Assembly: GCA_964586145.1 (NCBI GenBank)
Contig: CAZPHH010000032.1
Span: forward strand, 1-47,720
Reading direction: 5' to 3'
DNA length: 47,720 nucleotides
From: JAFGJQ01 sp964586145
Lineage (GTDB): Bacteria; Planctomycetota; Phycisphaerae; UBA1845
The position numbers were made by a program, and so were the translations under genes. This document shows positions 1 to 8,551 of the stretch, one piece after another. The notes beneath the pieces are model-generated. The model was not told the origin of the DNA and ran no database searches. It worked only from the letters and a program-made list of their open reading frames with translations. Within the stretch, counting starts at the first letter, position 1. Every line of letters begins with the position of its first letter.

Positions 1-61
1 CCAGGGGCCATGCACACAACGCCAGGACTCCTGTCATCACAATTCGTTTCCATTGGGTCAT
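1..61 (-). CDS. 5' end of an exported protein (cut by window edge)
   Basis: Only the first 20 codons are inside the window. They read MTQWKRIVMTGVLALCAWPL, a basic start followed by a hydrophobic stretch, which is the beginning of a signal peptide or membrane anchor. A strong Shine-Dalgarno, ggaggag, ends 8 bases before the ATG at 61-59, which supports a real start. The rest of the protein lies to the left, so its function cannot be stated. The neighbouring genes to the right also encode exported proteins. Confidence 0.6.
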   Translation of the reverse strand, partial: MTQWKRIVMTGVLALCAWPL

Positions 62-756
62 TTCAATCACTCCTCCAGACCACGATTTCAAATGTCGATC
101 CCCGCCGGCCGGCCTGACCGATTCCTGCGGGTCACCCATTGCCTCGCGACACGCAATACCTCTGCCCCGATTTCCTGGAATCGTGGCGACCGTTTTGTGG
201 ACTTTCAGTCTGTCCGGAACAGGCGCCTGTGACTGTGCGCACGGCTGCGCGGGAGCCGCGCAGACCGCACGTCTGCGACAGGCGAGGGCGGGGTGGGGGA
301 ACCGGATCCGATGGATTGGCAGAGATTGAGCCACCGAACCGGCAGACCGCAACCTGTCGGCAGGCGGCGGCCGCATCGAGTCGTCCGGTGTTTGTGCCTC
401 CGGTCCTTCCCAGCGACCATCCCATATGTTCTTTCGCCCTCGGCGACTCCCGGAGGGCGGGCACGCGAGCGCTCCGCCCCGGCGATCTGCCGAACCAACT
501 GTTCCGGGCCGCCGGCCCCTGCGGAACTCGTCGGCCCCGCCCCGTGCCGCCGACCCCGCGCGGGGGGCGACGGCCGGTTCGGTCGATGACGCCCAACACC
601 CTATCCTACTCCAAAGGCCCCCGGGAGGTAAACCCTTTGTTCCCGGCAGCAGCCGCTAAAGGCATCACCTGTCCGTGTTTTCACCGGGCTGCGCCCCCCC
701 GGGGGGACGCGGTTTCGCCATCAGGGGCCGGCACCTCCCGACACGTCCGAATAGAA
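62..756. other. Non-coding stretch, nothing recognised
   Basis: About 700 bases of very GC-rich DNA between the cut-off gene at the left edge and a terminator hairpin. Long open frames exist in several phases, but they are Arg/Pro/Gly-rich, overlap each other on both strands, lack ribosome binding sites and resemble no family. I read them as a result of high GC. The part nearest 61 must hold the promoter of the left-edge gene, but I could not pick it out. Confidence 0.5.
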
Positions 757-787
757 ACGCCCCGCTCGGGGTCACCGAACGGGGCGT
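757..787 (-). terminator. Rho-independent terminator of the prepilin-type gene
   Basis: The stem acgccccg (757-764) pairs with cggggcgt (780-787). A second short stem, tcgg/ccga, closes a small loop. Read on the minus strand it is followed by ttctattc, and it lies about 40 bases past the stop of the prepilin-type gene. On the plus strand it is followed by gctttt, so it could work both ways. Confidence 0.75.
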
Positions 788-824
788 GCTTTTGTTGGGA
801 TGGACAGCCTCCGGACCGATCCCA

Positions 825-1847
825 CTACATGGGCGGAGGCAGCAGCGGCTCCAGCACCGGCGGCACGAAGTCCTGTCCTCGGTTCCAGTTTCGCGTTCCG
901 GGGAAGCCGTAGAACACCTTGTTGTTCCCCACCATGATGGACCGCGAACGCACCGTCGCGCTGTGCCCGTCGAAGAAGGCTGTGCATGTCAACCCGTCGG
1001 ATTCGGTGGCTTCGACCTGGCGGTACAGCCTTTCTCTCTGGGTTTTGTCCAGTGGGACCATATTGCTGGCGCGCTTGCGCATGTGCGGCGCGAAATGGGG
1101 CAGGGCCTCGCCGCTCCATTGGAACTGATACGGCGCGGTCATCCTGATCCGCGAGACGGAATTTTCCTTCCACCGGAACCATGCATCCGCCACCGCCCAT
1201 TCGGCCGAGGCGTTCCTGATCGCGCCGAGTTGCTGCGGCGGCTTGTCTCTCCATCGGTCCGACGGACTCGCACTGGCGTAGCTCCACCCGAAGTAGCAGG
1301 GGGGCTTTGTGCCCAGCGGCTTCAGGTTAAACGGGCTGCCCGTCTCCTGTGTGTCAGAGTCGTATGTGTTGATCACGTAGTGAGTGGGGTATACGGCGTT
1401 TCCGGGGTTTGCTTCCCGCCACGCCTTGAAGTGCGAATCGGGCACGATCTGCAGCAGCACGGGGCAGGTCGCGACTTTGTCGCTGATGTTTCCCTTACCA
1501 CCGGCGCTTGAGTCCTTGAACGTGTTGCGCAGCAGCCAGGTCAACATGCGGCCTCGCCAGAAGTCACGCTGCGCGTGGCTGTCCGGGTAGGCCTCCTTGA
1601 GGTCGCGGTACATGGCCGGGTGGACGGGGCCGGGCAGGATGCCGCCACTATCACCCGCGTAGATCTGGATGCCGTTCCCGATCTGCTTCAGGTTGGTCAG
1701 GCACACCACCATCTGGGCGTGCTGGCGGGCGCGGCCCAGCGAGGGCAACAGGATCGACACGAGCAGCGCGATGATGGACACCACCACCAGCAGCTCGATG
1801 AGCGTGAAGCCCTTGCCCGCGTCACCTACCCCTTTTCCACGCTTCAT
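825..1847 (-). CDS. Prepilin-type N-terminal cleavage/methylation domain protein (pseudopilin-like)
   Basis: 340 aa. After a short basic leader comes GKGFTLIELLVVVSIIALL, the type IV prepilin / type II secretion pseudopilin signature, with cleavage expected between G and F and the Glu at mature position 5 present. The hydrophobic helix runs into SLGRARQHAQMVVCLTNLKQ, typical of the large family of such proteins in planctomycetes, whose members run into the dozens per genome. The C-terminal region is a globular surface domain; its end carries the FDGHSATVRSRS-type segment of this family. The ATG at 1847 was chosen because it sits directly before the leader peptide with a weak agggaa site; an upstream in-frame ATG at 1940 would add 31 unlikely residues and start inside the hairpin at 1924-1947. 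Role: probably an extracellular fibre or secretion-related protein; substrate unknown. Confidence 0.85.
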   Translation of the reverse strand: MKRGKGVGDAGKGFTLIELLVVVSIIALLVSILLPSLGRARQHAQMVVCLTNLKQIGNGIQIYAGDSGGILPGPVHPAMYRDLKEAYPDSHAQRDFWRGRMLTWLLRNTFKDSSAGGKGNISDKVATCPVLLQIVPDSHFKAWREANPGNAVYPTHYVINTYDSDTQETGSPFNLKPLGTKPPCYFGWSYASASPSDRWRDKPPQQLGAIRNASAEWAVADAWFRWKENSVSRIRMTAPYQFQWSGEALPHFAPHMRKRASNMVPLDKTQRERLYRQVEATESDGLTCTAFFDGHSATVRSRSIMVGNNKVFYGFPGTRNWNRGQDFVPPVLEPLLPPPM

Positions 1848-1923
1848 GAGAAGATTCCCTTCATACAACCCTGGCAGGCGGATCCCAGCCGGGGGTCCGA
1901 CGCGCCTCAGAACCGCCAACACA

Positions 1924-1947
1924 CGCATTCGTGACTGCACGAATGCG
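1924..1947 (-). promoter_or_regulatory. Perfect 10-bp inverted repeat in the 5' leader of the prepilin-type gene
   Basis: cgcattcgtg (1924-1933) and cacgaatgcg (1938-1947) are exact inverted copies around a 4-base loop. The element lies about 75-100 bases before the prepilin-type ATG and just downstream of the candidate promoter, so it would be transcribed near the mRNA 5' end. It could be an RNA hairpin or a dimeric repressor operator. Confidence 0.5.
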
Positions 1948-1969
1948 GGACGAACGCAACTCCTTACTT

Positions 1970-1998
1970 AGTCTATCGTTCGACCTGACCCGTTGCAA
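1970..1998 (-). promoter_or_regulatory. Candidate sigma70-type promoter of the prepilin-type gene
   Basis: Minus-strand TTGCAA (1998-1993), 17-base spacer, TAGACT (1975-1970). Each box matches the consensus at 4 of 6 positions. Transcription would begin near 1963, leaving a leader of about 115 bases that contains the inverted repeat at 1924-1947. Confidence 0.4.
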
Positions 1999-2270
1999 CC
2001 AGGAAATTGGCTTGTCCCCGCGCGGGCGGCTTCCGTCGCTCCGGGATCCGCCGTCGCTCCGGGCCGGCGACAGGCTGTCGGCGCCTCGTCTGACTGGGAT
2101 CAGCCCCCGCGGCAGGGGTCGCACTGCTGGCGAGCCCATGCATGGGTTTGGGGCGCGACCGGGCTGAAAAGTGGCTATTCCTGACCAGTCGCGCAGGTAT
2201 GCTGCATTTTTTTGCCCGGTGCGTCTGATAACACGCGTGGAATGACTGTGGCCGGGGCCGCGGAATTGGG

Positions 2271-2300
2271 TTGAATCGAACGAAGGGGGCACGATACACT
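2271..2300 (+). promoter_or_regulatory. Candidate sigma70-type promoter of the amidase gene
   Basis: TTGAAT (2271-2276), 18-base spacer, TACACT (2295-2300). Predicted start near 2308, which puts the 14-bp palindrome at 2328-2341 in the early transcribed region, a position suited to an operator. Confidence 0.4.
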
Positions 2301-2327
2301 CTAGGGGAGAATCGATTCCTGTTTCGC

Positions 2328-2341
2328 GGTTCGCGCGAACC
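2328..2341. promoter_or_regulatory. 14-bp palindrome ggttcgc/gcgaacc
   Basis: A perfect palindrome about 100 bases before the amidase start and about 30 bases after the candidate -10. A protein-binding site is possible; in a GC-rich genome chance is a real alternative. Confidence 0.3.
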
Positions 2342-2438
2342 AGGGGTTTCCTGCTGCCGGGGCGTTCCTGGCGCGCTGGGAGGTGTCCGATTCGTGGAAC
2401 CCCGACGGCGGTGGCCCGCCTTTCGGAAGGAAGCAGAA

Positions 2439-5400
2439 ATGTCACGCCAACGCAACGTGCGAGTTTCGACGGTATTTGTATGCGCGGTCCTGGGGGTAGC
2501 GGCCATCGCCGTGTCATCGGGTTTGGCCGAACGGGGTGGTGACGACCGTTTGGCCGTCACGACCGAGCGGATCGGGGCCTTGCAGCGGGCGGACGGGGCG
2601 CCTTTGTTGCCCGTCGGCGCGACGGTCGACCGTATGGAGTGGGTCGGGCACATGGTGCATGTGGACCTGACGGTGCCGGACGACTCGGCCGCGTGGCAGC
2701 CCACCGATCTTGACGTGCAGTCGCTGTCGAGGGCGATCGCGGCGCCGTTCTGGGAAGACTCGGCGTTCGCCGGAACGATTGTGCGCGTGCGGATCGGTGC
2801 GGAGGGTGCGTACCGCGCGCTGGGCGACCTGATCGTGGATGCGCCTCAGCCGGCGGAGGTGCAATACGTGTTGCAGGACGGCACGCCGGGGTACGTGAGG
2901 GGCGCCGACGGCACGCGGGGGATCGGCGGACCGGTGACGCAGGGTGCGCGGCAGCCGGCCGGGGCGCTGACGGGCGTGACCATCTTCGTGAGCGCGGGGC
3001 ACGGGTGGACGGCCGGCACCAGCGCCTGGTATCTGCAGCGTCCCGTGCTTCTCGACATGGCGGAGGACTACGGGAACATCGACCAGTTGAACTACTTCGT
3101 GAACTATGCGTTCAACGCGGGGGCCACCGTGGTGCCGTTCCGGCCGGTCGGCTGGCAGCCGCTGGAGATCGTGCTGGACAACGACGACCCTGCGGTGACG
3201 TTCCTGGGCACGTGGGGCACGAACACGACCAACCCCAAGTACTTCGGGCAGAACGCCGCCGACCGGTATCGCTGGGCCGATACGGACACGATGGAGACGG
3301 CGACGGCGCGGTACGCGGCCGCCATCCCGGAGACGGGGTTTTATCCGGTCTATTGCTTCGCGATCGCCGGGGAGAACCGAGTGCGGCAGACGTATCGCAT
3401 CAGCCACAGCGGGGGGCTCAGCGAGGTGGTGGTGGACCACCGCCTGGTGGGCAACGGATGGATCTGGCTGGGCGATTACTACCTGGAGGTCGGCGGCGAC
3501 AACTACGTGGAAATCCCGAACCTGTCCCCGGACGCGGGCGTGGTGGTGGCCGACGCCATCCGGTGGGGCAACGGCATGGGCGACATTCCGCGAACCAGCC
3601 AGAACAACATCAGCGGCTACCCCCGAGACGAGGAGTGTTCGCGATACTGGGCACACAGCGAGTTGGGCAACCGGTCCACGGGGTTTGACGACAACATCTG
3701 GGACATTCCCGGTTCTGATGACGGAAGCGACAACGTACGTACGGCGGCCAAATGGGCGCGCGAGATGAACCAGGAACCTGCCGGCGGGGTGCTGGTGGAC
3801 CGCTGGAAGCGCATCTACCTGGAGTTCCACACGAATGCGGCCGGCTGTGCGAGCCCGCCTTGCTCGGCTCGCGGCCAGATCACGCTCATCACGGATCTCG
3901 GCGCGACGACGTACCAGGAAGAATACGCGCTGATTCTTTCGAACGAGGTCGACGCCGACCTGACCGTGCTGCACAGCGAGTTCGAGTATTCGTGGGTGGA
4001 CCGGGCGAGTCCCACATACACGAGTTCCTATGGGGCAATCTGCACGCCCGCGAACGGGGACGAGTTCGACGCGACCATCGTGGAACTGGCCTTCCACGAC
4101 AACGAGCAGGACGCGGCCCTGTTGCGCGATTCCCGAGTCCGGTCGGCCATGGCCCGGGCGTGTCTGCATGGGATCATCCGGTTTCTGAACACGCTGCCGG
4201 ACAGCGAGGTCCCCGTCGCGTTTCCGCCGGACACGCCGCGGAACGTGCAGGTCGTGGACGCCGGTGGCGGGGACGTGGTTCTGTCGTGGGTGGCGCCGCT
4301 GAGCGACGGCGCCCGCGGAGATCCGGCCACCGGGTACGTCATCTACGAGTCGGCCACCGGGTACGGGTTCGGCAATCCCGTCGTGCTGGGCGACGTGCTG
4401 ACGCACACCCTTTCCGGCGTGCCCGCCGGGGAGACGCGCTACTACCGGATCGCGGCCACCAACGCGGCGGGTGAATCGATGCCGTCCGAGGTGTTGGCCG
4501 TGCGGCGGCCGACGGCGGGGACCGCCGATGTGCTGCTGGTCAACGGGTTCGATCGTCTGCGAAGGCAGCAGAACCGCGTGCAGGAGTTTGCGTTCCCGCC
4601 GGCCTACGCCGGGAATACCGTGGAACGACAGCAGTGGCGCAGGAGCAACTCGTACGACTACGTGATCACGCACGCGGAGGCCCTGGCCGCGGCCCTGCCC
4701 GAGTACGGGTTCTCGTCGTGTGCGAATGAGGCGGTCAGCGGCGAGGGCGTCAACCTGGGGGACTACCGCGTCGTGGTCTGGATTTGCGGCGAGGAGAGCA
4801 CGGAGGATTCCACGTTCGACTCCACGGAGCGGACAAAGGTGAGCAGCTACCTGAACCTGGGCGGCGCCCTGTTTGTCACGGGGTCCGACATCGGCTACGA
4901 CCTGGACGACCAGAACAACGGGCGCACGTTCTACGAGTCGACGTTGAAGGCGAACTTCGTGGCCCGTGATGCGGGCACGTACGGGGTGACCGGCGCGTCC
5001 GGCAGCATCCTGAGCGGGATCGGGTCGTTTGACTTCGATCCGGCCAACGGCGCTCCGTACGACGCGGACCAGCCCGACCAGATCATGCCGCAGACCGGCG
5101 CGGTGGCCGCGCTGAGTTACGTGGGCGGCGCCGGCGGGACGGCTGCCGTTCAGTATGAGGCCGCCTGCGGTCGATACCGGGTGATGATGTTCGCGTTTCC
5201 GTTCGAGACGATCACGTCGGCGGCCAAGCGGGCAGAGGTGATGGCGACGGTGATTCCGTGGCTGGCGGCCACGCCCGGCCCGGTGCCGTTCGATACCGAC
5301 AACGATTGCGTGGTGACCCTGGCGGACTACGCCCGCTTTGCGGCCTGCCTCTGGTTGTCGGGGCCGAACAAGCCGTTTGGGCCCGCTCACACGTGCATCG

Positions 5401-5486
5401 CCACCTGGCAGATGGATCAGGACGGCGACCTGGACGTCGACATGGTCGAGTTTGCCCTGTTCCAGGAGGTGTTTGGAGGCCCCTGA
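2439..5486 (+). CDS. Secreted N-acetylmuramoyl-L-alanine amidase with golvesin-like insertion, Fn3 and dockerin-like tail
   Basis: 1015 aa. Start at ATG 2439 with ggaagga 8 bases upstream, directly before a signal peptide (residues 1-30). An Amidase_3-type fold is split. FVSAGHGW (His188) opens it, HTNA (His464) and VELAF (Glu549) supply the second metal His and the catalytic Glu. Between them, about 245-378, sits a golvesin C-terminal-like beta domain (TGFYPVY... SHSGG... YVEI). Then follow an Fn3 domain (about 596-690), a ThuA/GATase-like domain of unknown role (about 700-925: RVVVWICGEES, GGALFVTG), and a dockerin-like tail (about 930-1015) with two Asp-rich loops and CLWLSGPNKPF. Expected role: cutting the amide bond between MurNAc and the peptide in peptidoglycan, outside the cell or in the periplasm. 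Assignment of the amidase core is by motif; the zinc Glu is probably E209. Confidence 0.8.
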   Translation: MSRQRNVRVSTVFVCAVLGVAAIAVSSGLAERGGDDRLAVTTERIGALQRADGAPLLPVGATVDRMEWVGHMVHVDLTVPDDSAAWQPTDLDVQSLSRAIAAPFWEDSAFAGTIVRVRIGAEGAYRALGDLIVDAPQPAEVQYVLQDGTPGYVRGADGTRGIGGPVTQGARQPAGALTGVTIFVSAGHGWTAGTSAWYLQRPVLLDMAEDYGNIDQLNYFVNYAFNAGATVVPFRPVGWQPLEIVLDNDDPAVTFLGTWGTNTTNPKYFGQNAADRYRWADTDTMETATARYAAAIPETGFYPVYCFAIAGENRVRQTYRISHSGGLSEVVVDHRLVGNGWIWLGDYYLEVGGDNYVEIPNLSPDAGVVVADAIRWGNGMGDIPRTSQNNISGYPRDEECSRYWAHSELGNRSTGFDDNIWDIPGSDDGSDNVRTAAKWAREMNQEPAGGVLVDRWKRIYLEFHTNAAGCASPPCSARGQITLITDLGATTYQEEYALILSNEVDADLTVLHSEFEYSWVDRASPTYTSSYGAICTPANGDEFDATIVELAFHDNEQDAALLRDSRVRSAMARACLHGIIRFLNTLPDSEVPVAFPPDTPRNVQVVDAGGGDVVLSWVAPLSDGARGDPATGYVIYESATGYGFGNPVVLGDVLTHTLSGVPAGETRYYRIAATNAAGESMPSEVLAVRRPTAGTADVLLVNGFDRLRRQQNRVQEFAFPPAYAGNTVERQQWRRSNSYDYVITHAEALAAALPEYGFSSCANEAVSGEGVNLGDYRVVVWICGEESTEDSTFDSTERTKVSSYLNLGGALFVTGSDIGYDLDDQNNGRTFYESTLKANFVARDAGTYGVTGASGSILSGIGSFDFDPANGAPYDADQPDQIMPQTGAVAALSYVGGAGGTAAVQYEAACGRYRVMMFAFPFETITSAAKRAEVMATVIPWLAATPGPVPFDTDNDCVVTLADYARFAACLWLSGPNKPFGPAHTCIATWQMDQDGDLDVDMVEFALFQEVFGGP

Positions 5487-5506
5487 CCCGCGCCGAGGCG
5501 GCGGGT
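5486..5506 (+). terminator. Possible terminator hairpin after the amidase
   Basis: acccgc pairs with gcgggt around a 9-base loop, starting at the last base of the stop codon. There is no T-tract, so this is a weak call. Confidence 0.25.
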
Positions 5507-5921
5507 TCGGCGCAAATGTGCGAGACCGGCGTTCGGATGGGAAAGCGGTTGTCCGCCGGGGGGCCGGCCCTCGCGCGGGTTCCGGCCGCCCGCCACCCGC
5601 GTCTGATTCCCTGACCGTATGCAGGGGCTAACATGCGCCGGCCGCGGTAGCGATCGGCCTGTGCGCCCGTTTCACCTGTCCGGTCACCCCAATCCCGGCA
5701 TCGTACGAGTGGATTCCGAAGCGCACGCCCGGCCAACGCGCTTGAGCCTGTGAACGAAGCGCACGCCCCGGTCCCGGTCTCGGCGACGCGGCGGGGCGGC
5801 AGCCAGTTGCAGGGGGGGCGGACGTTGGGTCGGCAGAACAACCCACCACTTCGGCCCGCGGCTCGTTCAGGGCCCCCTCGGGCAACCCGCGGTTTTGCTT
5901 CGCGGCACGAAGGAGTTCACC
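5487..5921. other. Non-coding stretch with a 14-bp direct repeat
   Basis: About 435 bases with no supported gene. The 14-mer cgaagcgcacgccc occurs twice, at 5717-5730 and 5755-5768, 38 bases apart. The 3' end holds the Shine-Dalgarno gaaggag of the next gene. Confidence 0.4.
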
Positions 5922-8156
5922 ATGTGTGCATCTGCCCTGAAACAATCCTGTCATGTGTCGGTCTGTCAGAAGACATTGCTCGTCGCGGCGGCGATCGTCT
6001 GCGCCTCGGGCAGCGTCCGCGCGGAGGACCATTTCTGGAGCTCCCTGTCCGGCGGTTCGTTCAATTACTGGTTGAACTGGATCCCGAACTGGGTGCCCCA
6101 GGAGGATGACCGGGCAATCTTCGAGCTCGGCATGGACCCGGCCTATGAGGTCACGTTCTACGAATCCGTGACCAACGATGAGTGCCTCTTCCGCACTGAC
6201 AAGGTCATTCTGAATCTGAACGGCTTCACCTATACGCTCGACGATCCCGGCTTCGGGCTGATCGTGGGGGAAGACGCCGAGCACGTTGCCGAGGTCCTTT
6301 TTCACAACGGCACGATCGACGCCACCCAGGCCCACGTCGGATTGTGGGATGACTCCGTCGGCGTGCTCGATTTGGAATACGGGCTGACTCTGAGTGTTTC
6401 CGATCAACTGGTGGTCGGCAACGACGGCGACGGCTTCCTGTACGTTCGCGACGGCGCTTCCGTGATCGCCGAGTACGCGGACTTGGGCGGCCACGATTTC
6501 GGAAACCACGGCGACCTCACCGTCGAGGGCCCCGACGCCGAATTCACCGTCCACCAGACCCTCCGCGTCGGTGTCGAGGGCTACGGATACCTCCACCTGC
6601 AAAGCGGTTCCAGATCGCACGCGACCCGCGCCTATGTCGGCGACTGGGAGCTCGGCTACGGCGAACTCTACGTCACACTCGGTGCAGAGCTGGTCCTGAG
6701 CGAATGGCTTATGACCGGCTTCGGCCAGGGCCTGCTCGAGATTCGCGAGGCCGGCCGTCTTGAACTCCCGGACCTCTCTATCGGCGGCGAAGCGGGTGGC
6801 GTCGGTCAGGTGGATCTGTTCCACGATGGATCGAGAATCGACGCCGCTCGGTATATCTTCGTCGGCGACCGTGGATTCGGAACGATGAATGTTTCTCAGG
6901 AGGCCGCCGTGACCGCCGAGAGCATCCTCGTCGGATCGGGCGAGACGGCGGAGGGCGAGATGAACGTCTCCGGCCACGGCACGACAGTCACGGTCCAGAA
7001 CAATCTGGCGTCTGGACTCCACGGAGTCGGCACGATCAATATCACGAACCGCGCCGACGTTCGCACCACCACGCCCGACGGCTGGATCAAGGTCGGGGAA
7101 CAGCCGAACAGCGACGGCTACGTCCTCGTGGATGGCGGAAGCACGCTCACTGCCGAAAACGCTCCCCTGGTCATCGGCGACTGGGGTTCTGCCGCGATGG
7201 ACATCCTGGACGGTTCCGTGGTCCACACCTCCGGCGAACTCTTCATGGCGTGGGCGGAGGCCGGCGTCGGGCAACTGATCGTCCGCGGCGAAGGCTCGAC
7301 CTACACCAGCGACAGCGGCTATCCCGCGATCATCGGCGACGCAGGCGAGGCCCGCCTGACCCTGGAGGACGGCGGCGCGTTCCAGAAGCCCGGCGCCTGC
7401 TTCCTCGGCGTGCAGAGCACCGGTATCGGCACGGTCTCCCTCTCCGGCGAGCAGTCCGTGTTCACGTGCGAGCAACTCTCCGTTGGGGAGTTCGGCGCCG
7501 GCACGTTTGACATCCAGGACGGCCGCGTCGCCCTGGGCAACGTGGATCCCGCCGGCGTTCCCTCCGGCGAAATGCACCTGGCGGGGTACTACACCCAACT
7601 CACCGGAACGGGGACCGTCACCGGCAACGTGGTCAACCTCGATGCCCGGGTCATGCCCGGCGGTGACCAGGCAGCATCGCTCACCGGCGTCCTGACGATC
7701 GACGGTGATTACACGCAACAGGACGGCAGGTTGGCGATCAAGGTCAAAGGTACGGTCGCCGGCGCGGAATACGGCGTACTGCACGTCACCGGCGCGGCAA
7801 GGCTCGACGGGACGCTGCACATCGAGCCGATGGACGATTTCGTCCCACTGCCCAGCCAATCGTTCACCGTCATGACGTTCGGGTCCCGCACCGGCGAGTT
7901 TGCGGCCGTCACCGGCCTCGATGCGTATGACATTGCGTACACCGGGACGAGCGTCACGCTGACGGTGCCCATCCCGGGCGACCTCAACGGCGACGGCACC
8001 GTGGATCATGAGGACTACATTCTCTTCGCCGATTGCCTGAGCGGTCCGAACGTGCCGTACCCACTCGGCTGCGACCGCGTCGATCTCCACACGGACGGCG
8101 ACGTGGATGCCGCCGACTTCGCCGAGTTTCAGACGCTTTACGGGGCAGGTCGGTGA
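5922..8156 (+). CDS. Secreted T5SS/PEP-CTERM-associated repeat protein with dockerin-like tail
   Basis: 744 aa. ATG 5922 has gaaggag 7 bases upstream; an in-frame TTG 27 bases earlier is less likely. The signal peptide ends at about VRA (residue 34). The body is a run of beta-helix repeats of the type VGNDGDGFLYVRDGA, VGVEGYGYLHLQSGS, VGDRGFGTMNVSQEA, matching the T5SS/PEP-CTERM-associated repeat family found in long extracellular stalk-like proteins. The repeats end in a YTQQDGRLAIKVKG segment like the end of autotransporter passenger domains, but no outer-membrane barrel follows. Residues 686-744 are instead a dockerin-like tail with two Asp-rich loops (DLNGDGTVDHED and HTDGDVDAAD) and CLSGPNVPYP between them. 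Likely a surface adhesin or matrix protein; ligand unknown. Confidence 0.8.
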   Translation: MCASALKQSCHVSVCQKTLLVAAAIVCASGSVRAEDHFWSSLSGGSFNYWLNWIPNWVPQEDDRAIFELGMDPAYEVTFYESVTNDECLFRTDKVILNLNGFTYTLDDPGFGLIVGEDAEHVAEVLFHNGTIDATQAHVGLWDDSVGVLDLEYGLTLSVSDQLVVGNDGDGFLYVRDGASVIAEYADLGGHDFGNHGDLTVEGPDAEFTVHQTLRVGVEGYGYLHLQSGSRSHATRAYVGDWELGYGELYVTLGAELVLSEWLMTGFGQGLLEIREAGRLELPDLSIGGEAGGVGQVDLFHDGSRIDAARYIFVGDRGFGTMNVSQEAAVTAESILVGSGETAEGEMNVSGHGTTVTVQNNLASGLHGVGTINITNRADVRTTTPDGWIKVGEQPNSDGYVLVDGGSTLTAENAPLVIGDWGSAAMDILDGSVVHTSGELFMAWAEAGVGQLIVRGEGSTYTSDSGYPAIIGDAGEARLTLEDGGAFQKPGACFLGVQSTGIGTVSLSGEQSVFTCEQLSVGEFGAGTFDIQDGRVALGNVDPAGVPSGEMHLAGYYTQLTGTGTVTGNVVNLDARVMPGGDQAASLTGVLTIDGDYTQQDGRLAIKVKGTVAGAEYGVLHVTGAARLDGTLHIEPMDDFVPLPSQSFTVMTFGSRTGEFAAVTGLDAYDIAYTGTSVTLTVPIPGDLNGDGTVDHEDYILFADCLSGPNVPYPLGCDRVDLHTDGDVDAADFAEFQTLYGAGR

Positions 8157-8551
8157 GACGAACCGGAAGCAGAACTGATCCTCGGCCCGAGTAGCCGAGG
8201 CAGCAAGACCTGCGTACGATGGGGGGCAGCGGGCAGCGCGGGCAACTTCCTGCGGCGGCAGGTGTTGCCTGCTTCCGTGAAACGCGGCACCATGATGATG
8301 CGGCGGGACAAGCCGATCAGGACCGGGGCGAAGGTGGTGCGTCACTCGAAGCGCGTGTTCTTCCGGATGGCCGAGGCGGCGGTTCCGCGAAAGCAGTTCG
8401 CCGCCATCCCGGATCGTATCCGACGCCTTTGTGCCGTGCTCGATATGGCGCGTTCACGACGGCGGAACGGATTCCCCGGGACGGTTCCCGTTGCGATAAT
8501 CCGCGGGAGTGCTCTGCAACGATGTGGGCTTCTTTTGTGCAGGAGCGTGCC
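8157..8551. other. Non-coding stretch with two hairpins
   Basis: About 395 bases without a supported gene. It has a hairpin at 8180-8200 (cctcggc/gccgagg) and a longer one at 8241-8269 (ggcaac/gttgcc outer stem, cctgc/gcagg inner stem, GGCG loop). Either could end the transcript of the repeat protein, but neither has a T-tract. No convincing promoter for the lipoprotein was found; gataat at 8495-8500 has no -35 partner. Confidence 0.35.

Larger units (their letters stand above)
1848..2438. other. Divergent intergenic region between prepilin-type gene and amidase
   Basis: About 590 bases without a supported gene. It carries a candidate promoter for each side (1970-1998 minus, 2271-2300 plus), a perfect 10-bp inverted repeat (1924-1947) and a 14-bp palindrome (2328-2341). 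The open frames across it are GC artefacts. Confidence 0.55.

Noticed and set aside
139..912. Long open frame on the plus strand in the first kilobase
   Set aside because: Arg/Pro-rich, no ribosome binding site, overlaps open frames in other phases and runs through a terminator and into the 3' end of the prepilin-type gene.
2514..5390. 958-codon open frame antisense to the amidase
   Set aside because: A GC-driven mirror of the real gene; the plus frame has a signal peptide and recognisable domains, the antisense product is His/Arg/Val-rich and matches nothing.
5628..8345. 905-codon open frame antisense to the T5SS-repeat protein
   Set aside because: Same reason: the plus frame has a signal peptide, repeats and dockerin-like tail.
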